This document shows positions 8,012 through 16,918 of a DNA stretch of 60,173 nt, piece after piece. Below the pieces are notes generated by a model. That model was not told where the DNA came from. It worked only from the letters and a program-made list of their open reading frames with translations, and searched no databases. Every line of letters starts with the position of its first letter. The stretch's first letter is position 1. Location: NCBI GenBank assembly GCA_900318145.1, contig ONJM01000015.1, forward strand, positions 1 to 60,173, written 5' to 3'. Made by a program: the position numbers and the translations under genes. The stretch comes from an uncultured Eubacteriales bacterium (GTDB taxonomy: Bacteria; Bacillota; Clostridia; Christensenellales; Aristaeellaceae).

Positions 8012-9156
8012 AGATCCGCCTGATGACTCCGATAACCGTTTTTATCACGCTGCTGGCAACCGCCCTGGCTACAGGAAACCCGATGCTGTTTATGCTGGCG
8101 ACGCTGGTATTGCTGACGGTAGCTATGAGCCTGGCCGGAGTTCTCTGGGCTTCCGCGACTATGCGGGTTTACGCAGTGACCGGGGAGGGAACGGTATACC
8201 GGGGAGACCATGTTTCCCTGACGCTTCAGGTGCGGCATCACGGATGGATTCCCATCGCTCCGGTACAGCTGGAGCTTTGCACGCTTTCCGGCGGAGAGAG
8301 GCGGAAAATACGGCTGAGAAACCTTCCCGGGAAAATACAGACGCTCAATATGCCGCTGTATGCGGCGCATGTGGGTGTATATTCCTCGGGAATCAGATCA
8401 TGCATGGTGGAAGATCTGCTCGGTTTTTTTCAGAAAACAATTTTTCCATCTGATACGGAATACAAGATGACGGTACTGCCGCTGACCTTTGAAACCGAAC
8501 CGCTGATCATGGCACCGGGGGATCCCGGCAGCGAAATGATGTCCAGGGCAACGGAAGATCTGAATGCTCCGTCAGACACGAGGTCATACCAGCCCGGTGA
8601 CGCAATGAAAAAAATACACTGGAAGCTCTCCCTCCGGAAGGGAGAACTGATGGTGCGGAGATTTGATGAACCGGTTCTGCAGGAAGCACTGATTCTGATG
8701 GACTGTTCCAGACCGACTGATTCCGGCCTTCCCGAAGCGGAAGCAAGTCTGCGGGACGCACTGCTGGAAACGGCTGCCTCGCTCTTTTCTGACCAGAAAA
8801 AAACAGAACACACAGTCCGGATGCCTCTTACTGGCGAACATCCGACAGACGCGGATGACAGAATGAGTATCCCGATCGTTTTTGATATGCTTTCCAGAGT
8901 GGATTTTTCGGCGGCGGACCGGTTTGAAAGAGTCCTGATGATGGAAAGCAGGAGGCTTGCAAAAGTCGGATGTATCGCGGTGGTAACAGCCCGGCTGAGC
9001 GGGGAAATGGTGGAAATGATGATTCGGATGCACCGTATGGGACCGAATCTGCGGCTGTACCTGGTTACTTTCGCACCGGATGATCCGGCTGTAACACCGC
9101 TGATCGGGCGGCTGCGCCACAGCGGAATTGACGTGGCCTATGTTAAACCGGAATGA
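8008..9156 (+). CDS. DUF58 domain membrane protein
   Basis: This 382-residue protein has two membrane helices at the N-terminus (about residues 5-22 and 26-45), an extracytoplasmic or interfacial beta region, and the DUF58 core. The core signature is visible as RSYQPGDAMKKIHWK near residue 195, followed by a von Willebrand A-like half with ALILMDCS. VWA-like domains bind metal through a MIDAS site; here the DCS fits the first part of that motif. It probably partners the MoxR ATPase, whose stop codon overlaps its start (ATGA). The 3' end lies 40 bases before the favoured start of the transglutaminase gene. Confidence 0.88.
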   Translation: MKIRLMTPITVFITLLATALATGNPMLFMLATLVLLTVAMSLAGVLWASATMRVYAVTGEGTVYRGDHVSLTLQVRHHGWIPIAPVQLELCTLSGGERRKIRLRNLPGKIQTLNMPLYAAHVGVYSSGIRSCMVEDLLGFFQKTIFPSDTEYKMTVLPLTFETEPLIMAPGDPGSEMMSRATEDLNAPSDTRSYQPGDAMKKIHWKLSLRKGELMVRRFDEPVLQEALILMDCSRPTDSGLPEAEASLRDALLETAASLFSDQKKTEHTVRMPLTGEHPTDADDRMSIPIVFDMLSRVDFSAADRFERVLMMESRRLAKVGCIAVVTARLSGEMVEMMIRMHRMGPNLRLYLVTFAPDDPAVTPLIGRLRHSGIDVAYVKPE

Positions 9157-9196
9157 TCCGCAGCAACCGGAAGAACGCGGGAGAGGAGGAAAAAGC

Positions 9197-11479
9197 TTGG
9201 CAGACGAAATCAGAGAAAGGCTCCGGCATGCTCTGCTGGCACTGCTTCTGTCCGCAGGACTGGCGGTACCGCTGTGCGGTGTTCTGGACAGCTGCCTTCT
9301 TTCTCCCCGACTTTTCATGATCATTGCCGGAACGGTGCTGCTGTTTGAGGTTTTGTCCCTGCATAGAGCGGCGGCGTGGACCGGTACAGCGGCTGCCGTG
9401 GCGGCAGCTGCCATATGGATCTTCGGCGGTGACGGAGCGCGCACACTTTCCGACGTGTTTCTGGCGGTAAGCCTGCGCCTGCGGGGTATTACGGCGGCGG
9501 TTCCGCTGGCCGCACTACCCGTCACTCTGGTGACGACAGTTACGGTGACGCTCCTGAGTTGTTTTTCCGCGCTGCGCAGTGCCACCTGCATCCCGGCGCT
9601 GATGCTGTGCGCAGCCGTTATGACAGCGGTCTGGCTCTCAGACTCGATGGCACTGCTGCCCTGGCTGCTTCCGGCAATAGCGGCGGCTCTGACATTGCTG
9701 CTTGTTTACAGGTTTGACGACGTTTCCGTATTGCGGGTACTGCCCTGGGCAGCGGCGCTGACCGCGGCGGCTTTCCTGCTGACCGGCGCCGCTCCGCGGG
9801 AAACACCGCTGAAGGAAAAAGCAGACGAGATCAGGCAGGCGATTCTGGACAGGTTATTCTTTACAGAGGCACGGGATGTCTTTTCCCTGTATTCTGTCGG
9901 CTATTCCCCGCAAGGGGCTGATCAGCTGGGCGGAAAACCGGATCCGTCCGACCGGCCGGTAATGCAGGTATCCACCACCAGGAAAACGTACCTTCGGGGG
10001 ACTGTATATAACCGGTATGACGGACACGGATGGCAGAACACCACAGGCGGACGGCGTTTCCTGTGGCAATCAGCCAGGATGGAGGAGAGAAGATCCTTGC
10101 TTTTTGACGAAGCGCTTCCGTCAGCTTCCATTCAGAACTCGCTGAGCGAATCTGTACCGGTTTCCGTCCGGATGATCTCGGGCAGCGCATCGACGCTGTT
10201 CGTACCTCAGCGCATACGGGAACTGGTTCCCGGAGGCGAGATGGTACCGTATTTTTCAAATTCGTCGGAAATCTTTATAACCCGTAATCTTCAGGCCGGA
10301 GACACCTATGAAGCAACCGCGCCGCTGTATACCTCAGAGGATCCGGGAATCGGAGCTCTGACAGAGCTTTGTGCCATGCAGGAAGACACGCGCTGGGAAA
10401 CCATCAGAAATACCTACCTGGAGCTTCCTTCCCATCTGGAACAGCCGGTACGGGATCTCGCACTGGAAGTGGCGAGCGCCGGGGAAATGCCGTTTGAGAA
10501 AGCGAAAGCCATTCAGAACTATCTGACCCGAAACCACAAATACACCCTTGATGTCGGTGAACATCCGGAAAATGTCGACTTTGTCACGTCGTTCCTGATG
10601 GACACCCGGAAAGGATACTGCACCTATTTTGCGTCCGCAATGACGGTGCTCTGCAGACTCGCAGGACTGCCGGCAAGATATGTGGAAGGCTACCTTGCGG
10701 AACCGGACGGGAACGGCGTAGCGCTGGTAACCGGCCTGAACGCGCATGCATGGACCGAAGTCTATTTTAGGGGGTTTGGATGGCTGACATTTGACGCGAC
10801 TCCCGGCAGAAGTTCCACCGGCGGACAGGGCAGCAGTTCTTCCGGGGCACGGAATACACCGGAGCCTTCCCCTGAGCAGACAGAAACGCCTGCTCCGGAG
10901 ACGGAGGAAAGCATCGCTCCGGACAAAACAGTGTCCGGAACACCGGAACCGCCGGAAACGCAGACAGAACAGCCGCATGAAGCGCCTTCCGAAGAACAGC
11001 AGCCGCCTGAGGATCCGGAATTCAGGGGGGAAAACAGCGCTCCGTCTTTCCTGTGGTGGCTGCTTGTCGCAGCAGTAATCTGCGCGGCAGCCGGACTGCG
11101 GATGCTGTTTACTTCACCCCTCTTCCGGGAAAAACGGGCAGGGAGAGAGGAGGAGCGGTTTGATATCTGGACAGAGGAAATCGCAAAGCTTCTGAGGGCG
11201 GAAGGGTTTGAACGCGAAAACGGGGAGACGCCCCTGTCTTTCGCACGCAGAATAGACAGAAGCTGCTGTTTCAGCGAGAGCGTGCTTCCGGCGGGTGAAT
11301 GCCTTTCCGCAATCCGGTATTCCAGAGCCAGGCCGCTGCAATCCGATACCGGACTGATGCGCGACACTTCGCTGCTGATTCGCGGAGAACTGTCCGGGCG
11401 GGGCAGAACACGTTATCTCGTACGGCGGATGCTGCCTTTCAGCGGCCGGCGGCGGCCGGGAAGGAAAACAGAAAAATGA
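9197..11479 (+). CDS. Transglutaminase-like membrane protein (TgpA type)
   Basis: About 760 residues. The N-terminal 200 residues form several membrane helices, followed by an outside region with a transglutaminase core. The Cys-His-Asp triad is visible as GYC (Cys475), NAHAW (His517) and FDATPG (Asp533). A Pro/Glu/Thr-rich linker, a further membrane helix (FLWWLLVAAVICAAAG) and a short cytoplasmic DUF4129-like tail follow. The enzyme could cross-link or cleave peptides at the surface. AGGAGG at 9184 lies 7 bases before TTG 9197, which I take as the start; an in-frame ATG at 9140 would add 19 residues but has no good ribosome binding site. It closes the moxR operon, and a new promoter follows. 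Confidence 0.85.
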   Translation: MADEIRERLRHALLALLLSAGLAVPLCGVLDSCLLSPRLFMIIAGTVLLFEVLSLHRAAAWTGTAAAVAAAAIWIFGGDGARTLSDVFLAVSLRLRGITAAVPLAALPVTLVTTVTVTLLSCFSALRSATCIPALMLCAAVMTAVWLSDSMALLPWLLPAIAAALTLLLVYRFDDVSVLRVLPWAAALTAAAFLLTGAAPRETPLKEKADEIRQAILDRLFFTEARDVFSLYSVGYSPQGADQLGGKPDPSDRPVMQVSTTRKTYLRGTVYNRYDGHGWQNTTGGRRFLWQSARMEERRSLLFDEALPSASIQNSLSESVPVSVRMISGSASTLFVPQRIRELVPGGEMVPYFSNSSEIFITRNLQAGDTYEATAPLYTSEDPGIGALTELCAMQEDTRWETIRNTYLELPSHLEQPVRDLALEVASAGEMPFEKAKAIQNYLTRNHKYTLDVGEHPENVDFVTSFLMDTRKGYCTYFASAMTVLCRLAGLPARYVEGYLAEPDGNGVALVTGLNAHAWTEVYFRGFGWLTFDATPGRSSTGGQGSSSSGARNTPEPSPEQTETPAPETEESIAPDKTVSGTPEPPETQTEQPHEAPSEEQQPPEDPEFRGENSAPSFLWWLLVAAVICAAAGLRMLFTSPLFREKRAGREEERFDIWTEEIAKLLRAEGFERENGETPLSFARRIDRSCCFSESVLPAGECLSAIRYSRARPLQSDTGLMRDTSLLIRGELSGRGRTRYLVRRMLPFSGRRRPGRKTEK

Positions 11480-11512
11480 AGCGGGGGCGAGCGGACTGAA
11501 ACCGGAAAAAAC

Positions 11513-11541
11513 TTGTCAAAAGAAGCAATCAAAAGTATAAT
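11513..11541 (+). promoter_or_regulatory. Promoter for the phosphoglucomutase gene
   Basis: TTGTCA (11513-11518) and TATAAT (11536-11541) with a 17-base spacer, 45 bases before the gene. No clear terminator separates it from the transglutaminase gene. Confidence 0.8.
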
Positions 11542-11585
11542 TAAATAACCTGGTGGGCAAAAAAATATGAAAGGCGGCTGGAACG

Positions 11586-13304
11586 ATGACAATCCGTGAG
11601 AATTATGAAAAATGGCTGAAGGATTTTGCGGGAGACGCGGAGACAGTTCAGGAACTGGAAGCTATCAGGAATGACGACAAGGAAATAGAAGACAGATTCT
11701 ACACCGAACTGAGCTTCGGGACAGCCGGTATGCGGGGCGTACTCGGGGCAGGGATGAACCGTATGAACAAATACAATGTCCGCCGGGCTACCAAAGGACT
11801 TGCCGGATATCTTCTGGAAAACCCTGAGGAAGCGAAGCGGGGAGTTGTAATCGCCTATGACAGCCGCCGTTTCAGCGCTGAATTCGCCAAGGATACCGCG
11901 CTGGTGCTCTGCCGGGAAGGTGTGCCCGCGTTTCTTTTTGACGCGCTGCGCCCGGTGCCGGTACTCAGCTTCGCGGTACGCCATCTGCACGCGGCGGCGG
12001 GCGTTGTGATTACCGCCAGCCATAATCCGCCGCAATACAACGGATATAAAGTATACGGGGAAGACGGGGCGCAGGTCGGGCCGGAAGCAGCGGAAGGCAT
12101 TACACGGATCATCCGGAAGACGGAATACACAGACTGTAAACTGATGGATGAACGGGAAGCGCTGGATAAAGGGCTGCTGAAATATATCGGCAACAAGGAA
12201 GTGGACGACGACTACATCGCGCGGATCAAAACCCTGAGTATCAATCCCGAACTGCTGGAACGGGAAGGGAAGAACCTGAACATCGTTTATACACCCCTGC
12301 ACGGAAGCGGCAATGTTCCGGTGCGCAGGGTGCTGAAGGAAATCGGTCTTACGAATGTGGCTGTGGTGAAGGAGCAGGAGATGCCTGATCCGAATTTCAG
12401 CACCATCAAAGTACCGAATCCGGAAGATCCGGGCGCATACGATCTGGCATTCAAACTCGCGGCGGAAGTCGGCGCAAGCGTTATTTTCGCGACGGATCCG
12501 GACTGTGACCGCCTGGGAGTCGCGGTTAAGGACGGCACGGGAGAATGGCATCTGCTGAGCGGAAACCAGATTGGCTGTGTGCTGCTGTACTATATTCTTT
12601 CCAGCCTGCGGAAGGCCGGGAAGCTGCCGAAGGACGGCGCGGCTGTTAAGAGCATCGTATCCACGAGCCTTGCGAATAAAATATGCGAAAGCTTCGGCGT
12701 TTCCATTTTCGAAACGCTGACCGGTTTCAAGTTTATCGGAGAGAAGATCCAGCAGTTCATGGACAAGGGTGACCATACTTTCCTGTTCGGATTTGAAGAG
12801 AGCTACGGATTCCTTTCCAGCACCTTTGTCCGCGACAAGGACGGTGTGAATGCCAGCCTGCTGATCAGCGAGGTTGCCTGCGCATGCATGGCTGAGGGGA
12901 TTACGCTGTATGACCGCGTGCAGCAGATCTTCCGCGAATACGGCTATTACATTGAGAAAGTCGTATCCACCACCCTTCCCGGGAAGGACGGCCTGACCCG
13001 CATGAAGGAAATTATGGCCGGACTCCGGAAAAATCCGCCGGAGGAGATCGCAGGACTGAAAGTTACCGCCATACGGGATTACCTGAAGGGAATCCGTACC
13101 GCGGACGGGAAGGAAGAACCCACAGGACTGCCGGTATCCGACGTGCTGTACTTTGAACTGGAAAAAGGATGCTGGGTCTGCGTCCGTCCTTCCGGAACAG
13201 AACCTAAAATCAAGCTTTATGTAAACGCCAATGATCCGGACCGCAGGGCGGCGGAGGAACTGAACGAAAAACTTTGTGAAGCCAGCAAGGCGCTGATGGC
13301 ATAA
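11586..13304 (+). CDS. pgcA: Phosphoglucomutase / phosphomannomutase
   Basis: This 572-residue alpha-D-phosphohexomutase interconverts glucose-1-phosphate and glucose-6-phosphate (mannose phosphates are possible). The four family motifs are complete. TASHNP carries the phosphorylated serine (about residue 145). The metal loop is DPDCDR, the sugar-binding loop is GFEESYG, and the phosphate-binding loop near the C-terminus is RPSGTEPK. The N-terminal GTAGMRG motif and length resemble B. subtilis PgcA. It would feed glycogen and surface-polysaccharide synthesis and join with the malQ/glgP operon found elsewhere in the window, since phosphorylase yields glucose-1-phosphate. It has its own strong promoter and the next gene follows 35 bases on. 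Confidence 0.93.
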   Translation: MTIRENYEKWLKDFAGDAETVQELEAIRNDDKEIEDRFYTELSFGTAGMRGVLGAGMNRMNKYNVRRATKGLAGYLLENPEEAKRGVVIAYDSRRFSAEFAKDTALVLCREGVPAFLFDALRPVPVLSFAVRHLHAAAGVVITASHNPPQYNGYKVYGEDGAQVGPEAAEGITRIIRKTEYTDCKLMDEREALDKGLLKYIGNKEVDDDYIARIKTLSINPELLEREGKNLNIVYTPLHGSGNVPVRRVLKEIGLTNVAVVKEQEMPDPNFSTIKVPNPEDPGAYDLAFKLAAEVGASVIFATDPDCDRLGVAVKDGTGEWHLLSGNQIGCVLLYYILSSLRKAGKLPKDGAAVKSIVSTSLANKICESFGVSIFETLTGFKFIGEKIQQFMDKGDHTFLFGFEESYGFLSSTFVRDKDGVNASLLISEVACACMAEGITLYDRVQQIFREYGYYIEKVVSTTLPGKDGLTRMKEIMAGLRKNPPEEIAGLKVTAIRDYLKGIRTADGKEEPTGLPVSDVLYFELEKGCWVCVRPSGTEPKIKLYVNANDPDRRAAEELNEKLCEASKALMA

Positions 13305-13339
13305 AAACGGAAGTCAGATTCCGGACCGGAGGATGAGAT

Positions 13340-14383
13340 ATGTTCGGCAGAATGATGAACAATTATTATTACGGAAAGAGCGGAAAAGGCGATTTCCGTA
13401 AGGATGACATGCCTGAAACGAGGATGCAGCTTTTCTGGGATACGCTGCGGACACGGCTGAGCGGCCTGTGCAGGCTGAACCTGCTGTACATGCTGGCATG
13501 GATTCCCGCAATGGTTGTCATACTTGTTTTTTCCAGCAGGGTTTACTCCAATACGAGCATGGTGGTCATGATCAAGGAAAACGACTATGCCACTTATGTG
13601 CAGGCGGTTGAAGAGTCCAAGGGTGAGGTTACCATCACAGAGGAACAGTACAACGAACTGCGCAAACAGGACGTGAACCTGCGGGATTATCTGCTGAACT
13701 CCTTTTTTACGATGCTGCTGATTCTGTTTCCGTGCATCGCCATTACGGGACCGGTTACGGCAGGTATGTGCTATGTTACGCGGAACTGGGCCAGGGATGA
13801 ACACGCATTTATCTGGAGCGATTTCCGCGACGCCGTGAAAGCGAACTGGAAGATTCCGCTGGTGCTGAGCACCATAACCGGCGCTCTGCCGATGCTGATT
13901 TATCAGGGATGGATAACCTACGGCCGGATGGCGGAGAAAAGCACATTCATGATTGTGCCGCAGATGCTTGTTGTAATGATCGGCGTTGTCTGGGCACTGT
14001 GCATTACATATATGCATCCCATGACGGTTTCCTATGATCTGAAGATGAAAGGAGTCATCCGAAACGGGCTTCTGCTGGGGATTGCCCGACTGCCGTTCAG
14101 TATCGGGATCCGCCTGCTGCACTGTGTTCCGATACTGATTGCGGCCGGCGTTGTGTGGTTCTTCGGGGTGGATCTGATGCTGGTGCTCGTGCTGCTGGGC
14201 GCGTACTACATGGTGATCGGATTCGGACTCAGCCGCTTTGTAACAGCCAGCTACACCAATGCCGTATTCGACCGCTTTATCAACACCAGGATTGAAGGCG
14301 CAAAAGTGAACCAGGGTCTTCGAGAAAAGGATGACGACGATTCGTACGGGGAAGACGAAACTGAGGAAGAGACGGAACAATAA
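13340..14383 (+). CDS. YesL / DUF624-like integral membrane protein
   Basis: A 347-residue polytopic membrane protein with about five to six helices, between residues 45 and 315, and a very acidic C-terminal tail (runs of Asp and Glu). The segment PCIAITGPVTAGM, then WARDEHAFIWSDF and KANWK, resembles the core of the YesL (DUF624) family, whose members often sit beside carbohydrate transport genes. Its molecular function is not known. GGAGG lies 7 bases before the ATG. Between helices 1 and 2 is a charged stretch of about 60 residues, probably a large loop. The family call is by pattern only. Confidence 0.7.
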   Translation: MFGRMMNNYYYGKSGKGDFRKDDMPETRMQLFWDTLRTRLSGLCRLNLLYMLAWIPAMVVILVFSSRVYSNTSMVVMIKENDYATYVQAVEESKGEVTITEEQYNELRKQDVNLRDYLLNSFFTMLLILFPCIAITGPVTAGMCYVTRNWARDEHAFIWSDFRDAVKANWKIPLVLSTITGALPMLIYQGWITYGRMAEKSTFMIVPQMLVVMIGVVWALCITYMHPMTVSYDLKMKGVIRNGLLLGIARLPFSIGIRLLHCVPILIAAGVVWFFGVDLMLVLVLLGAYYMVIGFGLSRFVTASYTNAVFDRFINTRIEGAKVNQGLREKDDDDSYGEDETEEETEQ

Positions 14384-14385
14384 TC

Positions 14386-15132
14386 ATGTATCAGGCGTTT
14401 GCCGAACTGTATGACGAACTGATGAATGACGTGGACTATGAAAGCTGGGCGGATTATTATACCCGCCTGCTTTCGGTTTACGGTATCCGCGGGGGAAAGA
14501 TCTGTGAGTGTGCCTGCGGCACAGGTTCCCTGACCCTGCCCATGTACCGCAGAGGGTTTCAGTTGACCGGGGTGGATGTAAGCCAGGATATGCTCTGGCA
14601 AGCCGCCCAGAAAAGCAGAAAACAGGGTATCGCGATCCCCTTTGTGCGGCAGGATATGCGGGCACTCAATCTTCACCGTCCCATGGACGCCGTGATTGCC
14701 ACCTGTGACGGGGTTAATTATCTGCTGACAGAAGAAGATCTGCTGAGTTTCTTCCGTGCTGCTTTCCGGTCCATACGGCCGGGCGGAGCGTTGATTTTTG
14801 ATGTTTCCACGCCCTACAAACTGAAGGAAATCCTTTGCGCGGGACTATTCGGGGAGGACCGGGAAAACATCACTTATCTCTGGCAGAATACCTGGCATGA
14901 AAAACGGAAGACGGTGGAACTGGACCTGGTCTTTTTTACACGGCGGGAAGACGGAATGTACCGCCGGATCGACGAGCGGCAGCACCAGCGGGCATGGGAG
15001 CAGCAGGAACTGAAGGAAACACTCTGGAAAGCGGGATTCCGGGCGGTAAGTCTCTACGGGGACTACACCATGAACGCTGCTTCGGAAAAAAACCAGAGGT
15101 GGCATATCGCCGCAACACGCGGAAAAGACTGA
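14386..15132 (+). CDS. Class I SAM-dependent methyltransferase
   Basis: 248 residues with a Rossmann-type methyltransferase fold. Motif I is CECACGTGSL (about residue 40), the acidic end of strand 2 is GVDVS, and the later FVRQDMR segment and GGALIFDVSTPYK match motifs II and III of the small-molecule and YqeM-like group. The substrate is not predictable from sequence. It begins 3 bases after the membrane protein gene with only a weak GAGGAAGAG upstream, so it relies on coupled translation. The next gene, hslO, begins 22 bases after its stop. No signal peptide is present, so it is cytoplasmic. Confidence 0.85.
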   Translation: MYQAFAELYDELMNDVDYESWADYYTRLLSVYGIRGGKICECACGTGSLTLPMYRRGFQLTGVDVSQDMLWQAAQKSRKQGIAIPFVRQDMRALNLHRPMDAVIATCDGVNYLLTEEDLLSFFRAAFRSIRPGGALIFDVSTPYKLKEILCAGLFGEDRENITYLWQNTWHEKRKTVELDLVFFTRREDGMYRRIDERQHQRAWEQQELKETLWKAGFRAVSLYGDYTMNAASEKNQRWHIAATRGKD

Positions 15133-15154
15133 GAAAACCGGGAAGAGTGAAAAT

Positions 15155-16054
15155 ATGACGGATAAGGACGAAATGCTCCAGATCGACCTGTGCGACGGAC
15201 AGGTACGGGTGATGCTCTGCGAAACAACGCAGGCCGTTCAGCGGTGTGCGGATATTCATGAAAGCACGCCTGTGTGCACTGCAGCCCTGGGACGGCTGAT
15301 GACAGGTACGCTGATGCTCGGAATCATGATGAAAGGTGATGACGAATCCGTAACTGTGACATTGAAGGGGGACGGCCCCATCGGCTCCCTGGTGGCGGTG
15401 GCGGACCATGGCTTTATACGCGCCTGTGCGGATCATCCAGAGCTGGAGCTTCCGCTGAGAGCGGACGGCAAACTGGACGTCGGCACCGCAGTAGGGCATA
15501 CGGGCAGGATGAGCGTGATTAAGGACCTGGGCCTGAAAAAAAACTATATCGGACAGTGCGAACTGGTAAGCGGCGAAATTGCCATGGATTTCGCCAACTA
15601 TTTCACTGTTTCGGAACAGCAGCCGAGCCTTGTTGCTCTGGGCGTTCTGGTAAGCGATAACGTTGTGCTGAAAGCGGGAGGACTGCTGATTCAGCCGCTG
15701 CCCGGATGCCCGGACGAGATTATCGATCAGCTTGAGCTGCGCAGTCCGATGTTTGCGGATATAAGCCGGGAAATGACGTTCGCTCCCATTGAGCAGCTCT
15801 GTGAAGACTGGTTCAGGGGTATGAATCCCCGGATTCTGGAGCGTACACCGCTGGAATATCGCTGCACCTGCAGCAGGGAACGGATGGAGAAGGCACTTGT
15901 TTCCCTCGGCCGGAAGGATCTGAAGAGTCTGATTGACGAGGATCAGGGCGCGGAACTGGTCTGCCATTTCTGCCGCAGCAAATATATGTTTTCAACCGAG
16001 GAACTGAGAGGCCTTCTGGAACGGGCCGGGACAAAAGGAGGCGGGCAGCCGTGA
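15155..16054 (+). CDS. hslO: Redox-regulated chaperone Hsp33
   Basis: Hsp33 is a cytoplasmic holdase activated by oxidation and unfolding. This 299-residue protein has the usual length. The C-terminal zinc-centred switch is intact: Cys237-x-Cys239, about 30 residues, then Cys270-x-x-Cys273. N-terminal family features include GRLMTGTLMLG and LKGDGPIG. The start ATG has GGAAGAG upstream. The final four bases overlap the GTG start of the HEAT-repeat gene (GTGA), so the two are translationally coupled, which hints that the HEAT protein could act with the chaperone. Confidence 0.93.
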   Translation: MTDKDEMLQIDLCDGQVRVMLCETTQAVQRCADIHESTPVCTAALGRLMTGTLMLGIMMKGDDESVTVTLKGDGPIGSLVAVADHGFIRACADHPELELPLRADGKLDVGTAVGHTGRMSVIKDLGLKKNYIGQCELVSGEIAMDFANYFTVSEQQPSLVALGVLVSDNVVLKAGGLLIQPLPGCPDEIIDQLELRSPMFADISREMTFAPIEQLCEDWFRGMNPRILERTPLEYRCTCSRERMEKALVSLGRKDLKSLIDEDQGAELVCHFCRSKYMFSTEELRGLLERAGTKGGGQP

Positions 16055-16887
16055 AAATGCCGATTCATAACTTTGACGAACACTTTGCGGATTTTATGTC
16101 AGCGTGGATGAAACAGCATAAGGATGAATACGGCAGCTTTGACGAAATGGAGGCGGACGTGCCCCGTATCTATATGGCTTTTCTGAATACGCGTGCCGGA
16201 TGGCTGGGCAGTATTTCTCCGGGATCTTTTTTCACACAATTTGAGGATCCGAAGGTACTTGTGGACTGGATGCACCAGTACTGCAGGGAAGGAACGCCGA
16301 TTCCGGATCCCCTGCTTGAGCAGATTACCACCGTGGGGAAACCTTGCGAAAAGCGACTGGTGGAGCTGCTGAAGGATGAGGACGCGGAAGAAGAGGCCAG
16401 GATGACAGCTGTTGAGCTGCTGCGTGAAATGGAAAGCGTTCAGCCGAAAATGCTATACATCCAGTGGCAGCTGGAACGGGAACCGAAAGACGACCTGAAA
16501 GATATGGCGGTGGAAAGTCTGAGCCTGATGGGAGAAAGTGTCGTGCAGCCGGTACTCCAGCAGATCGGGAAAGCAAATGAAGCGGGAAAAGAAGCATTGC
16601 TGGAGGTGCTGAGCCATTATCCCGGGAACGAACAGGTTTTCCGGATTGCGATGGATTGCTTCCGCAACAACCCTGACCGCCGCGCCTTATTTGCGGGATA
16701 CCTTGCAAAGATCGGAGATGAAAGGGCACTGCCTGAACTGACGGAAGCGGCGAAGGATCCAAAGCTTCCTTATCTGACTTTTATTGAGATCCGGAACGCG
16801 ATAGAGGAACTCGGAGGGACATGCCCGGAGAGGAAATATGACGACGACCCGGAATATGAAGCGCTGCGGGATCTGGACAGGATCTGA
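16051..16887 (+). CDS. HEAT-repeat protein
   Basis: 278 residues, all helical in appearance, with no signal peptide or membrane span. From about residue 95 it is built of short helical pairs of the HEAT type: VELLKDEDAEEEAR, DMAVESLSLMGES, GKANEAGKEALLEVL and GDERALPELTEAAK. Such repeats form protein-binding solenoids. The first 90 residues are distinct and acidic, with aromatic residues. The function is not known. AGGAGG lies 9 bases before the GTG at 16051, favouring it over the ATG two codons later. It overlaps hslO by 4 bases and precedes the zinc-ribbon membrane protein by about 30 bases. Confidence 0.8.
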   Translation: MKMPIHNFDEHFADFMSAWMKQHKDEYGSFDEMEADVPRIYMAFLNTRAGWLGSISPGSFFTQFEDPKVLVDWMHQYCREGTPIPDPLLEQITTVGKPCEKRLVELLKDEDAEEEARMTAVELLREMESVQPKMLYIQWQLEREPKDDLKDMAVESLSLMGESVVQPVLQQIGKANEAGKEALLEVLSHYPGNEQVFRIAMDCFRNNPDRRALFAGYLAKIGDERALPELTEAAKDPKLPYLTFIEIRNAIEELGGTCPERKYDDDPEYEALRDLDRI

Positions 16888-16918
16888 GCGCCGCACTGCG
16901 GAACGGAGGTGATCCCCG

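Noticed and set aside
9140-9196. ATG at 9140 as the start of the transglutaminase-like gene
   Set aside because: It has no good ribosome binding site, while AGGAGG stands ideally before TTG 9197. Not fully excluded.
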